Assembly: GCF_030315745.1 (NCBI RefSeq)
Contig: NZ_JASXSH010000016.1
Location: forward strand, 1-64,000
DNA: 64,000 bases
Origin: Gordonia heveisoli
Lineage (GTDB): Bacteria > Actinomycetota > Actinomycetes > Mycobacteriales > Mycobacteriaceae
Direction of reading: 5' to 3'
Shown here: one piece after another, positions 38,419 through 47,541 of the stretch
How positions within the stretch are numbered: the first letter of the stretch is position 1
Layout: each line of letters opens with the position of its first letter
Translations under genes and position numbers: made by a program
Notes under the pieces: generated by a model
Told to the model about the DNA's origin: nothing
What the model saw: only the letters and a program-made list of their open reading frames with translations
Database searches by the model: none

Positions 38419-38928
38419 TCAACGCGAATAGATGACCCGGGTACGCAGGATGAGGTCGGCGACCGACCGACGACGTGAATCGACGACCACCCAGGCCAGT
38501 CCGACCGCGAAGAAGGTGCACAGCAGGGCCCGTAGCAGGGCGACGCCCGGACGGAGCCGATTGCCTTTGCGGTTGACGACACGCAGACCCATGGTCACCG
38601 AGCCGATGGTGCGACCGGACACCGCCCAACACCCGCCGAGATAGATCACCGAGGTGGCCAGAAAGCCGGTCGCGGTGAAGATGATCTGGATATGCGGAAA
38701 ACTGAAGTCGCGCACGCTCAGCAGGAGTTGGGCGAGCACCAGCCCGAGGTATCCGGCGCCGAGGATCGCCACCACCACCAACAGGTCGATGAACGACCCG
38801 ATTCCGCGGCTGACGATGCCGGCATTCTTGTCGCGGTCGTGGACCCCGTGTGTCGAATCCTCATGTGGCGCATGATGAGCGGCCGGACTGGCGGCGTCAG
38901 GGGCAGTTCCGGGGACCAATTCACTCAT
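38419..38928 (-). CDS. RDD-family membrane protein
   Basis: The 169-aa product has IVSRGIGSFIDLLVVVAI at the start of the RDD domain (Arg and Asp present), a second helix, and the conserved SGRTIGSVTMGLRVVNRKGN loop. SVADLILRTRVIY lies at the C-terminus. RDD proteins are small multi-pass proteins of mostly unknown role, some acting as ion antiporters. The ATG at 38928 lies inside the last codons of the upstream hypothetical gene (8-base overlap). Confidence 0.82.
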   Translation of the reverse strand: MSELVPGTAPDAASPAAHHAPHEDSTHGVHDRDKNAGIVSRGIGSFIDLLVVVAILGAGYLGLVLAQLLLSVRDFSFPHIQIIFTATGFLATSVIYLGGCWAVSGRTIGSVTMGLRVVNRKGNRLRPGVALLRALLCTFFAVGLAWVVVDSRRRSVADLILRTRVIYSR

Positions 38929-39472
38929 CGTCGGACGCCTTCCGCTTACGTCGCAGCAACCGATCGACCGCATTGGCGACGACATCGTCGGCCCGCTCGC
39001 TGGTACCCCGCACATCGGTCATCACATCTGCGGTGACCGTGCTGCTGGCGTCCCGGATGATGCCGGTCAGGTCGACCCCGGCGATGATCTCGTCGGCCAG
39101 CCCGATCAGGTCGACACGGCCGAGGATCGCATCGATGTCGACCCGAGCGACGAGGGCATCGAGGTCCATCGATCCCAGGACCGCATCGATCAGGCGCTCC
39201 AGATCGACGTTCTGCACGACCAGATCGGTGAGATCGACCTCGGTGGTGAGGATGTCGACAATCTCCCGCACCACCGCCCCGACAACGGCCCGCACACGGG
39301 TGATCAACGCGGTGCGTGCGGTGTCGATCGCGTCGTGAGTGGCCGACCGCGCCGACCCGATGAAGCCGCCGACGAACGGAAGCGTCTGCGCGACATCGGC
39401 GATCGACGAGACGATCAGCTGTGGGACGGCCAGCACGGAATCGCTTCCGTCACGCGCCGCGGCGTTGTTCAC
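38921..39472 (-). CDS. Hypothetical protein with repeated VDL/VDIDA heptad-like segments
   Basis: The 183-aa product has no recognised domain. The middle region repeats a V-D-L/I-D-x-L/I pattern (TEVDLTDLV, NVDLERLI, SMDLDALV, VDIDAILGRVDLIGLA), which suggests amphipathic or solenoid-like helices. The C-terminus is basic (VDRLLRRKRKASDDE). The GTG at 39472 is chosen because GATAAT lies six bases upstream and no Shine-Dalgarno sequence is present, so leaderless translation is likely. It probably forms an operon with the RDD gene. Confidence 0.6.
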   Translation of the reverse strand: MNNAAARDGSDSVLAVPQLIVSSIADVAQTLPFVGGFIGSARSATHDAIDTARTALITRVRAVVGAVVREIVDILTTEVDLTDLVVQNVDLERLIDAVLGSMDLDALVARVDIDAILGRVDLIGLADEIIAGVDLTGIIRDASSTVTADVMTDVRGTSERADDVVANAVDRLLRRKRKASDDE

Positions 39473-39478
39473 CTGGGG

Positions 39479-39484
39479 ATTATC
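39479..39484 (-). promoter_or_regulatory. -10 element for probable leaderless transcript
   Basis: GATAAT on the minus strand ends six bases before the GTG at 39472. This spacing places the transcription start at or next to the start codon, as in mycobacterial leaderless genes. Confidence 0.45.
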
Positions 39485-39510
39485 GCACGGTGACGCGTCG
39501 GCGAATACGC

Positions 39511-39553
39511 AAAACTCCCGCCCGCACACCTGAAATCGGCGTGCGGACGGGAG
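39511..39553 (-). terminator. Intrinsic terminator of the sucCD operon
   Basis: Arms at 39515-39527 and 39541-39553 form a 13-bp stem with one mismatch and a 13-base loop. On the minus strand the stem is followed directly by TTTTG. It lies 20 bp after the sucD stop codon. It is the clearest rho-independent terminator in the window. Confidence 0.85.
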
Positions 39554-39572
39554 TCCGGTGAAGCGGTGAGAC

Positions 39573-40475
39573 CTACAGGGCCTCGTACAGCTCCCGGGCG
39601 AGCTTGGCGGTCTCGCTCGGCGTCTTGCCGACCTTCACGCCCGCAGCCTCGAGGGCTTCCTTCTTGGCCTGCGCGGTGCCCGAGCTGCCGGACACGATCG
39701 CACCGGCGTGACCCATCGTCTTGCCCTCCGGCGCGGTGAAGCCCGCGACGTAGCCGACGACCGGCTTGGTGACGTTGGCCTTGATGTAATCGGCGGCACG
39801 TTCCTCGGCGTCGCCACCGATCTCACCGATCATCACGATCAGCTTGGTCTCGGGGTCCTTCTCGAAGGCCTCGATGGCGTCGATGTGCGTGGTGCCGATG
39901 ACCGGGTCGCCGCCGATACCGATGGCGGTCGAGAAGCCGAGGTCACGCAGTTCGTACATCATCTGGTAGGTCAAGGTGCCCGACTTCGAGACGAGACCGA
40001 TCGGGCCCTTGCCGGTGATGTTGTTCGGCGTGATGCCGACCAGCGCCTCACCCGGCGTGATGATGCCCGGGCAGTTCGGCCCGATGATGCGGGTCTTCTC
40101 ACCCTTCTCCACGTTGTAGGCCCATGCGTAGGCGGAGTCCTGCACCGGGATGCCCTCGGTGATGACCACGAGCAGCGGGATCTCCGCGTCGATGGCCTCG
40201 ATGATGGCGTCCTTGGAGAAGGCCGGCGGCACGAAGGCGATCGAGGTGTCGGCCCCGGTCTCCTTGATGGCCTCTTCGACCGAACCGAAGACGGGCAGTT
40301 CGACGGCGTTGCCGTCGGCGTCCACATGCGACACGGTGGTGCCGGCCTTGCGGGCGTTGACGCCACCGACGACGTTGGTGCCCGCCTTCAGCATCAGCGC
40401 GGTGTGCTTGGTGCCCTCGCCGCCGGTGATGCCCTGGACGATGACCTTGTTGCTCTTGTTCAGAAAGATCGACAT
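39573..40475 (-). CDS. sucD: Succinyl-CoA ligase (ADP-forming) alpha subunit
   Basis: The 300-aa product has N-terminal [20 protein letters not shown] (CoA-binding Rossmann), [36 protein letters not shown], and the phosphohistidine in [12 protein letters not shown]. It works with SucC in the TCA cycle, making ATP or GTP from succinyl-CoA. It lies 13 bp downstream of sucC and is followed by a terminator, so the operon ends here. Confidence 0.98.
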   Translation of the reverse strand: MSIFLNKSNKVIVQGITGGEGTKHTALMLKAGTNVVGGVNARKAGTTVSHVDADGNAVELPVFGSVEEAIKETGADTSIAFVPPAFSKDAIIEAIDAEIPLLVVITEGIPVQDSAYAWAYNVEKGEKTRIIGPNCPGIITPGEALVGITPNNITGKGPIGLVSKSGTLTYQMMYELRDLGFSTAIGIGGDPVIGTTHIDAIEAFEKDPETKLIVMIGEIGGDAEERAADYIKANVTKPVVGYVAGFTAPEGKTMGHAGAIVSGSSGTAQAKKEALEAAGVKVGKTPSETAKLARELYEAL

Positions 40476-40488
40476 GTTTTCGCGGCTC

Positions 40489-41652
40489 CTACTTGTTCGC
40501 CAGCTCAGCGGCCTTGTCGGCGCCTGCGTCCATGGTGTCGGCCAGGGTCACCAACGGGTGGTTGGCGTCGGCCAGAATCTTGCGTCCCTCTTCGACGTTG
40601 TTTCCGTCCAGGCGGACGACGAGGGGCTTGTTCGCCTCGGCACCCAGCTTGTCCAGCGCGCCCACGATGCCGTTCGCAACCGCGTCACACGCGGTGATGC
40701 CGCCGAAGACGTTGACGAATACGCTCTTGACCTGCGAGTCGCCCAGGATGACGTCCAGACCCGCTGCCATCACGTCAGCCGACGCGCCGCCACCGATGTC
40801 GAGGAAGTTGGCCGGCTTGACCCCGCCGTGGTTCTCACCGGCGTAGGCGACGACGTCGAGGGTCGACATGACCAGTCCGGCACCGTTACCGATGACACCG
40901 ACCGAACCGTCGAGCTTGACGTAGTTGAGGTCGTTCTCCTTGGCCTTGAGCTCGAGGGGATCGGTCGCATCCTTGTCCTCGAACGCCTCGTGCCCGGGCT
41001 GCCGGAAGTCGGCGTTGGCATCGAGGGTCACCTTGCCGTCGAGGGCGAGGATCTGATCGTCGGGGGTACGGACGAGGGGGTTGACCTCAACCAGGAGTGC
41101 GTCTTCCTTGATGAAGACCTCCCACAACTTCTGGATCGTGACGGCCGCGGCGTCGAGAACCTCGGCGGGCAGCTTGCCTGCCGCGGCGATCTCGCGAGCG
41201 AACGCGAGGTCGACACCCTTGACGGCGTCGACGGGGATCTTGGCCAGTGCGTCAGGGTTCTCTTCGGCGGTGACCTCGATCTCGACGCCACCCTCGACCG
41301 AGCACATGGCCAGGTAAGTGCGGTTGGTGCGGTCGAGCAGGAAGGAGATGTAGTACTCCTCAGCGATGTCACTCGCCTCTGCGACCAGCAGCTTCTTGAC
41401 AACATGGCCCTTGATGTCGAGGCCGAGGATTGCTTCGGCGTTCGCCACAGCAGCATCGACGTCGGCGGAGTACTTCACACCGCCTGCCTTGCCACGGCCG
41501 CCGACCTTGACCTGCGCCTTGACCATCACGGGCTTGCCGATTTCTTCGGCGATTTCACGTGCGCCGGCAACCGTGTCGGTAACACGTCCTGCCGAGGTCG
41601 GCACCTCATGCTTGGCGAAGAGTTCCTTCGCCTGGTATTCGAAGAGATCCAT
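40489..41652 (-). CDS. sucC: Succinyl-CoA ligase (ADP-forming) beta subunit
   Basis: The 387-aa ATP-grasp subunit begins [20 protein letters not shown] and has [39 protein letters not shown], and [14 protein letters not shown]. It binds ATP and succinate. It is the first gene of the sucCD operon. The 418-bp region upstream separates it from the divergent M23 peptidase gene, the order found in M. tuberculosis Rv0950c-Rv0952. Confidence 0.98.
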   Translation of the reverse strand: MDLFEYQAKELFAKHEVPTSAGRVTDTVAGAREIAEEIGKPVMVKAQVKVGGRGKAGGVKYSADVDAAVANAEAILGLDIKGHVVKKLLVAEASDIAEEYYISFLLDRTNRTYLAMCSVEGGVEIEVTAEENPDALAKIPVDAVKGVDLAFAREIAAAGKLPAEVLDAAAVTIQKLWEVFIKEDALLVEVNPLVRTPDDQILALDGKVTLDANADFRQPGHEAFEDKDATDPLELKAKENDLNYVKLDGSVGVIGNGAGLVMSTLDVVAYAGENHGGVKPANFLDIGGGASADVMAAGLDVILGDSQVKSVFVNVFGGITACDAVANGIVGALDKLGAEANKPLVVRLDGNNVEEGRKILADANHPLVTLADTMDAGADKAAELANK

Positions 41653-42070
41653 TCAGCTCACCATCTCGTAGGTTTTGCCCGCGGAGGTGTATTACCGCAG
41701 TGGTGTAACGCGGGCCATATCGGACTCTAAACCTGACCGACATGACTTCCGTGACCGCATCCTCCGCTTGTGCGACAGATCACTCGCTCGGTCGGTGAAA
41801 CGGGGGTGGGTGCCGACGTGCCCACCGCCGCATGGTGAACTACCTTGACACCATTCGACCTCGTAGGACACGAATCCAGAGCGGCAAACCGGCTCTTTTC
41901 TATCCTGCAGGTCGTCGGGGGTGATTGTGACCCAACTCACAGAGGCGCACCCAATGACGCGCGAACGTTGGACTTGTCGCAATCATTTCGTTACCGTCGG
42001 CAAGCAGGTCGATGATCACGAAAGGATCACGGAGCACACTCCGGAGGTCCTTCGCAGGGGAAGAGATGAG
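41653..42070. promoter_or_regulatory. Divergent control region between sucC and the M23 peptidase gene
   Basis: No gene with typical codon bias is visible in these 418 bases. A canonical TTGACA stands at 41845-41850, but the nearest -10-like hexamer on the plus strand, TAGGAC at 41864, is only 13 bases away. A small GGTGGG/CCCACC hairpin lies near 41805-41826. The peptidase frame is open from 41921 upward, but third-position GC is low there, so it is treated as leader. No riboswitch pattern was recognised. Confidence 0.4.
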
Positions 42071-43171
42071 GTGGACGATTTGGCGGGATCTGGTGCGCCA
42101 CGCGGATCGGCCAGCCCGCGATCGGGTGGCTACCCGGTTCGCTCGGGAAACACACTGATCCGCGACGATCTCGCCGCCGAAGAGATGACCACGATCATCC
42201 CGGTCGACGACACCGACATCGACACCCACACCTGGACTCCCTCGACCTGGGACGGTTACTACCGACCCAGCCACGCCGAGATCACCCAAGACATCCTGAT
42301 CCCGGAACACGAGTTCGATGAATTTCTGCACGACGAGCCCTTCGAGGTCGACGGTGCACGTCTGGACAGCTTCGACGAGCACGAACGGGGCAGCGTCGAG
42401 TCCGACGAACTCCCCTTCCGCTCCAACCCTGACGGTCAGCGCGCCAAGCGCGGCGGCAAGCACCGCATCAGCGCCCCGCCCACCGCTCTGCGTGGTGGAC
42501 GCGCAGCGCTCTTCGCGATGGCGGCCGGGGCCACCGTCGCCGCCATCACCACCGGCAACAGCACCGGTGACACCGCCAACGGCCCGGTCAACGCCGCCAC
42601 GGTCACCGACACCGGCGCCACCGTCGATCTTGGTCCGGGCGTCGCCAGCTCGGCCACCACGCCGGATATGGATGTCTACAGCGCGCAGCTGAAGGTCGGC
42701 GCCGCGCTGCATGACGCCGCGGACCGCGCGGAAGCGGCCGCCCGCCGACCGTTGTTCATGTCGCCGATCAACTTCGGCGCCGGGGGATGCTCGTTCACCT
42801 CGACATATGCCAACCGTTGGGGCTCCCTGCACGGCGGCATCGATCTGGCCTGCCCGCTGGGCACCCCGATCCACGCGGCCACCGACGGCGTCGTCATCGC
42901 CGCCGAACCGGCGTCGGGTTACGGCCACTGGGTGCAGATCCAGGCCGCAGACGGCACCGTGACCATGTACGGCCACATGTCCTCGTCGGGTGTCCTGGTC
43001 CGCGCCGGACAACACGTCACCGCCGGCGATGTGATCGCACTTGTCGGCAGCGAAGGCTTCTCCACCGGACCGCACCTGCATTTCGAGGTGTGGAAGAACG
43101 GTCACACCAAGATCGATCCGGCCCCCTGGCTCGCTTCCAAGGGCATCCGCCTGCCCAATTACTCCGGCTGA
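42071..43171 (+). CDS. M23 (LytM-type) metallopeptidase, membrane-anchored
   Basis: The 366-aa product has an acidic N-terminal cytosolic part, one hydrophobic segment (ALFAMAAGATVAAITTG), and a C-terminal M23 domain. All zinc ligands are present: SLHGGIDLACPLGTPIHA (His, Asp), TMYGHM, and TGPHLHFEVWKN (HxH). It should cut peptidoglycan cross-links or activate cell separation. It corresponds to M. tuberculosis Rv0950c in position. The start is uncertain: GTG 42071 has AGGGGA nine bases upstream; alternatives are ATG 41954 (AGAGG upstream) and ATG 42185, which would give about the mycobacterial length. Confidence 0.85.
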   Translation: MDDLAGSGAPRGSASPRSGGYPVRSGNTLIRDDLAAEEMTTIIPVDDTDIDTHTWTPSTWDGYYRPSHAEITQDILIPEHEFDEFLHDEPFEVDGARLDSFDEHERGSVESDELPFRSNPDGQRAKRGGKHRISAPPTALRGGRAALFAMAAGATVAAITTGNSTGDTANGPVNAATVTDTGATVDLGPGVASSATTPDMDVYSAQLKVGAALHDAADRAEAAARRPLFMSPINFGAGGCSFTSTYANRWGSLHGGIDLACPLGTPIHAATDGVVIAAEPASGYGHWVQIQAADGTVTMYGHMSSSGVLVRAGQHVTAGDVIALVGSEGFSTGPHLHFEVWKNGHTKIDPAPWLASKGIRLPNYSG

Positions 43172-43174
43172 ACC

Positions 43175-43227
43175 GCCCGCGAGGAACGACCCCACATAGC
43201 CGGCCGAGTGGCCCGCGAGGAACGACC
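43175..43227. repeat. 17-bp direct repeat after the M23 gene
   Basis: GCCCGCGAGGAACGACC occurs at 43175-43191 and exactly again at 43211-43227 (period 36), in the 82-bp space between the convergent M23 and helicase genes. No function is apparent. Confidence 0.8.
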
Positions 43228-43253
43228 GCGCGTATCGACGCCCCCCGACCAGC

Positions 43254-45743
43254 TCACAGCTTGTCGCCGGGGATCCCACCGGCCGTCAGCAGCGTGACAC
43301 GTCCGGCGTTGCCGCCGTAGTCGATGGTGATCCGCTCGGTGGCACCGCTTCCCTCCTTGGCGACCACCTTGCCCATCCCGTACTTGGGGTGGTTGTGCCG
43401 ATCCCCGACGTCGTAGCTGACGTACTTGTTGCGGCTGCGCACCGGATCCGGTGAATACGAAGACCGACCTCGACTGCCACCGGAGAATCCTCCGTCGCGT
43501 CCGAAGACACCCCCGCCCGACCCTCCGAAGCCACTCGCGGATCGGCGCGGCTCGGTCCGCCGCCACTCGAGTAGGTGCTGCGGGATCTCTTGTAGGAAGC
43601 GCGATTCCGGATTCGACACCGGCTGGCCCCAGGAGGCACGCATCACCGCGCGGGTCAGGTACAGGCGCTGCTTGGCCCGGGTGATGCCGACGTAGGCGAG
43701 GCGGCGTTCCTCGCTCAGCTCGGCCGGATCGCCCAGCGCGCGCAGATGCGGGAAATGCCCGTCCTCCCAGCCGGTGACGAAGACGACCGGGAACTCCAGA
43801 CCCTTGGCGGTGTGCAGGGTCATCATGGTGACCACGCCGTCACCCTCGTCGGGCACCTGGTCCGCATCCGCCACCAACGACACCCGCTCCAGGAAGGCGG
43901 CAAGGGATCCCGGTTCGGGTTCGCCCTCGGTGTCACGGCCGAGTTCCGCAGCCTCATCCGCGTCGGGTTCAGCCTCCGCCGCAGCCGCTGCATCGGCACT
44001 GAATTCCCTTGCCACCGCGACGAGTTCGTTGATGTTGTCCAGCCGCGCACCATCCTGCGGGTCGTTCGACGCCTCCAGTTCGGATCGATACCCGGTGCGT
44101 TCGACGATGGCGTCGACCAGTTCGCCGATGTCGGCTCCCTCGGTGGCCGCATCGATGAAGGCCACCGATTCGTCACCGGGCTCGGCTTCGGAGAAGGCGG
44201 CCAGGTAGTCGGTGCGCAGCCCCTCGATGAGGTCGACGAACCCGCCGATCTGTTTGACCGCACGGGTGTTGAGCAGCGCCACCTTCCCGTCGGCCGCGTC
44301 GATCAGCGCCTCGTAGAAGCTGCGACCGGTGTTCTCGGCGTGGACCGCGACACACGCCTCGGCGCGGTCACCGATGCCGCGTCGCGGCGTGTTCAGGATG
44401 CGTCGCAGGCTGACCGAATCGTCCGGGTTGGCCACGACCCGCAGGTAGGCGACGATGTCGCGAACCTCTTTGCGCTCGTAGAAGCGTGTCCCACCGACCA
44501 CCTTGTAGGGGATGCCGTGGCGAACGAAAACCTCTTCGAGCGCCCGGGATCCGGTATTGGTGCGGTAGAAGACCGCGACGTCGGCGTAACTGTGACTACT
44601 GGAACCACCGATGGAGTAATCGGTGAGCGACTCGATCTCCTTGGCGATGAACTGCGCCTCGTCGCGGTCCGAGTCCGCCACGTACCCGACGATCAGCTCA
44701 CCATCGCCGGAGTCGGTCCACAGGCGCTTCTCGCGGCGACCGGAGTTGCGTGCGATCACCGCGTTGGCGGCCGACAGAATCGTCTGGGTCGATCGGTAAT
44801 TCTGTTCCAGCAGAATCGTTTCCGCATTCGGGAAGTCGCGTTCGAACTCCTCGATGTTGCGAATGGTTGCGCCGCGGAAGGCGTAGATCGACTGGTCGGC
44901 GTCACCCACCACACACAGTTCGGACGGTTCCAGCCCCGAGGCGGTGGGACGCTCGCCCACCAATTCCCGAATCAGCACGTACTGGGCGTGGTTGGTGTCC
45001 TGATACTCGTCGACCAGTACATGCCGGAACCGGCGCCGGTAGTACTCGGCGACCTCGGGATGACGCTGCAGCAGTGCGACCGTCTCCCCGATCAGATCGT
45101 CGAAGTCGAAGGCGTTCGCGGTCCGAAGGCGTCGCTGATACTCGGCGTAGATGGACGCGATCGTCTGCGCCGACGGCTCGTCCTCGGCGGCGGCGGCCTT
45201 CGCCTCGTCGGGTCCGACGAGTTCGTTCTTGAAATTCGAGATCGCCACCGCGACACCGCGCGGCGCGAATTTCTTCGGATCCAGGTCGAGATCGCGGATG
45301 ACCATCCCCAGCAGACGTTTGGAATCGTCGGAGTCGTAGATGGAGAAGTTCGAGTTCATATCCCCCAACAGCGCCGACTGTGCCCGCAGGATGCGCACGC
45401 ACGTCGAGTGGAAGGTGGAGACCCACATGTAGGCCGCTCGCGGTCCGACCAGGTCGATGACCCGCTCACGCATCTCGGCGGCCGCCTTGTTGGTGAAGGT
45501 GATGGCCAGCACCTGCCCCGGCGTCACGTCACGCGCCGCGAGCAGGTACGCGATCCGGCGGGTGAGCACCGCAGTCTTACCCGACCCGGCGCCCGCGACG
45601 ATCAGCAGCGGCACACCGCTGTGCAGCACCGCGGCCCGCTGCTGCGGATTGAGCCCGTCAATCAAACGTCCGACTGCGTCGTCGGAGGTTGTGGCGGCGG
45701 CCGGGCGGCGGGTGGCGGGAGAGGCAGAATCAGTGCTTGTCAT
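43254..45743 (-). CDS. pcrA: UvrD/PcrA-type superfamily 1A DNA helicase
   Basis: The 829-aa 3'-5' helicase has motif I LLIVAGAGSGKTAVL, ITFTNKAAAEMRERV (Ia), VDEYQDTNHAQYVLI (II), VGDADQSIYAFRGA (III), LEQNYRSTQTIL (IV), and VTMMTLHTAKGLEFPVVF (V). The last 60 residues form the Tudor-like PcrA/UvrD1 tail (YDVGDRHNHPKYGMGKVV), preceded by a Gly/Ser/Arg-rich linker. It acts in nucleotide excision repair and RNA polymerase backtracking. It is the orthologue by position and architecture of M. tuberculosis UvrD1 (Rv0949). A shorter N-terminus is possible. Confidence 0.96.
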   Translation of the reverse strand: MTSTDSASPATRRPAAATTSDDAVGRLIDGLNPQQRAAVLHSGVPLLIVAGAGSGKTAVLTRRIAYLLAARDVTPGQVLAITFTNKAAAEMRERVIDLVGPRAAYMWVSTFHSTCVRILRAQSALLGDMNSNFSIYDSDDSKRLLGMVIRDLDLDPKKFAPRGVAVAISNFKNELVGPDEAKAAAAEDEPSAQTIASIYAEYQRRLRTANAFDFDDLIGETVALLQRHPEVAEYYRRRFRHVLVDEYQDTNHAQYVLIRELVGERPTASGLEPSELCVVGDADQSIYAFRGATIRNIEEFERDFPNAETILLEQNYRSTQTILSAANAVIARNSGRREKRLWTDSGDGELIVGYVADSDRDEAQFIAKEIESLTDYSIGGSSSHSYADVAVFYRTNTGSRALEEVFVRHGIPYKVVGGTRFYERKEVRDIVAYLRVVANPDDSVSLRRILNTPRRGIGDRAEACVAVHAENTGRSFYEALIDAADGKVALLNTRAVKQIGGFVDLIEGLRTDYLAAFSEAEPGDESVAFIDAATEGADIGELVDAIVERTGYRSELEASNDPQDGARLDNINELVAVAREFSADAAAAAEAEPDADEAAELGRDTEGEPEPGSLAAFLERVSLVADADQVPDEGDGVVTMMTLHTAKGLEFPVVFVTGWEDGHFPHLRALGDPAELSEERRLAYVGITRAKQRLYLTRAVMRASWGQPVSNPESRFLQEIPQHLLEWRRTEPRRSASGFGGSGGGVFGRDGGFSGGSRGRSSYSPDPVRSRNKYVSYDVGDRHNHPKYGMGKVVAKEGSGATERITIDYGGNAGRVTLLTAGGIPGDKL

Positions 45744-45918
45744 CGGTATTTCAGGCTACCCGGCGACCCCGACATCGCTGTAGCGAGCCATCCCCGACCT
45801 CGGACTCGGGCACGGCGACGAGACGATGCTCTCGAATCGTCGGGTCTGCCGGTTAGGATGTGCTTCGCAGATCCGGCATTTCCTTGCACCCGGTGTTTGT
45901 CCAGATGGAGGACCGTCG

Positions 45919-47520
45919 ATGAAGAGCAAGTCCAAGGTTCCGGCCGCGATCGTCCTGGCGGTCGGGGTCGTCGCCGCGGTGGTCGCGGTGATCGTGGCCC
46001 TGATCCCGATGGGCAAGTCCGGGGCGGCCGAACCGACGGCCGCCTTCCGCGCCCAGGCGAGCCTCGACGAGGTGATGTTCAAGCTCTTGAACGCCCCCGC
46101 GGTGAAGTACACCGGCAAATTCGATTACCAGACCGGTCAGGGGACGAGCGGCGCCGTCGAGTTCACCGATCTGACCGCGACCGCCTCCAACAGCGTGCAG
46201 GGCACCGTCCGGATCGCCGGACAGCAAGGTGAGTACCGGCAGCTTGGCAACGTCGAATATCTCAGCGCGCCGGTCGCACTGTGGAATTCGCTGCTCAGCG
46301 ATAACCAGAGGAACTCCCTGGACACCACCCCCCTCAACAACAAGTGGGCCAGCCCGACCTATACCTCGTTGCCGTCGATCGGGGTGCAGCTGTCGTCGAA
46401 CAATGTCGCGGGCAACGTCCTGAACACCGAACGCTCCCTGCCCGCCGACCAGCAGCCCGAGTTGCCCGCGTCGCTGGAGTTGCCCGCCCCCAACAAGGGT
46501 CTTCCCGACGCCCGATTCTGGCCGACGTCCGATCCCCCGGTCACCTTCGTCGGCGACAACGTCGTCCGCGTCGGCGACGCCGAGGTCACCTTCAACCCGG
46601 AGACCAAGGACGTCACCCACATCAAGAACAAGTACAAGTGGTTCTCCTACACGATCACGCTCGACACCGACGTCACGCTCCTCAAGTCGGAACAGGCGAA
46701 GACCCTCTTCGCCAACCAGGAGGCGATCCTCAACGACCTCGTCAGCGTTCCCGCTCCCGGACTCGTCCCCAGCGGCGGCGTGAACAGCGCGGTGCGTCTG
46801 AACGCGGCAGGCTGCGACGGGCTGCGCTGCACGTGGAACGTGACCGCCAACGGCGCACAGACCGCCACCGGCTCGTCGACGGCGGGACATTTCAACTTCG
46901 GTCTCACCGCCACCTACACCCTCAACGGCCGTCCGATCCCCGGAACCTGCAACCTCGTCCTGCGTGCCGACTTCGGCACTGTCGCACGCAACCGATGTGT
47001 CGTCAGCGTTCCCGGCGCAGGCACGGTCCGCATCATGCCGACCAACACCTATCTCGGTTTCCTCGACCAGTCCGCCGAGGAACTGCGCAAGTACCTCACC
47101 GAAACCGAGGAACGGACCAATTCGCGCAACGAGTTCGTCCGCACCGGTTACAAGAAACTCGACGCCGCGCTGTACGGGTCGATCAACGTGAATGTCCTGC
47201 CCAGCTTCATCGCCATCGACAAGGGCGGCTACCTCTTCGACGGCGTCAGCCCACGTGGATCGCTCACCATCACCTTCGCCAACGGCTACGCCTCGCATGT
47301 CACCGGTGGCCGCTTCGACCCCAACTGGCCGGGCACCGACACCCTCAAACGCCAACTCGGCGAACAGGTCAAGGCGGCGAACGGAACCAAGGTGATCTAC
47401 TTCGCCGCCGAACGTGACACCGCCACCGCGCTGCAGGCCATGGTGCGCGATGTCTACCCCTCGACCGAAGAGGACAAGTCACCGGTCCTGGTCGGCTACC
47501 AGCCGCCCTCGGCGAGCTGA
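45919..47520 (+). CDS. Secreted or membrane-anchored protein of unknown function
   Basis: The 533-aa product has a single N-terminal hydrophobic segment (residues about 8-30) that can act as signal anchor, then a long extracytoplasmic part. Two close cysteine pairs (AAGCDGLRCTW; GTCNLVLRADFG to NRCVV) suggest disulfides. No catalytic motif is recognised. The ATG at 45919 has GGAGG seven bases upstream; a TAGGAT -10-like element lies at 45854-45859. It is divergent from pcrA and convergent with the GT-C-like gene. Confidence 0.7.
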   Translation: MKSKSKVPAAIVLAVGVVAAVVAVIVALIPMGKSGAAEPTAAFRAQASLDEVMFKLLNAPAVKYTGKFDYQTGQGTSGAVEFTDLTATASNSVQGTVRIAGQQGEYRQLGNVEYLSAPVALWNSLLSDNQRNSLDTTPLNNKWASPTYTSLPSIGVQLSSNNVAGNVLNTERSLPADQQPELPASLELPAPNKGLPDARFWPTSDPPVTFVGDNVVRVGDAEVTFNPETKDVTHIKNKYKWFSYTITLDTDVTLLKSEQAKTLFANQEAILNDLVSVPAPGLVPSGGVNSAVRLNAAGCDGLRCTWNVTANGAQTATGSSTAGHFNFGLTATYTLNGRPIPGTCNLVLRADFGTVARNRCVVSVPGAGTVRIMPTNTYLGFLDQSAEELRKYLTETEERTNSRNEFVRTGYKKLDAALYGSINVNVLPSFIAIDKGGYLFDGVSPRGSLTITFANGYASHVTGGRFDPNWPGTDTLKRQLGEQVKAANGTKVIYFAAERDTATALQAMVRDVYPSTEEDKSPVLVGYQPPSAS

Positions 47521-47541
47521 TCCATTCGCCAGCGGTCCGTT

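Noticed and set aside
41653-42070. Possible ydaO/c-di-AMP riboswitch before the M23 peptidase gene
   Set aside because: Such riboswitches precede some actinobacterial cell-wall hydrolase genes, but the conserved sequence blocks could not be found here by eye.
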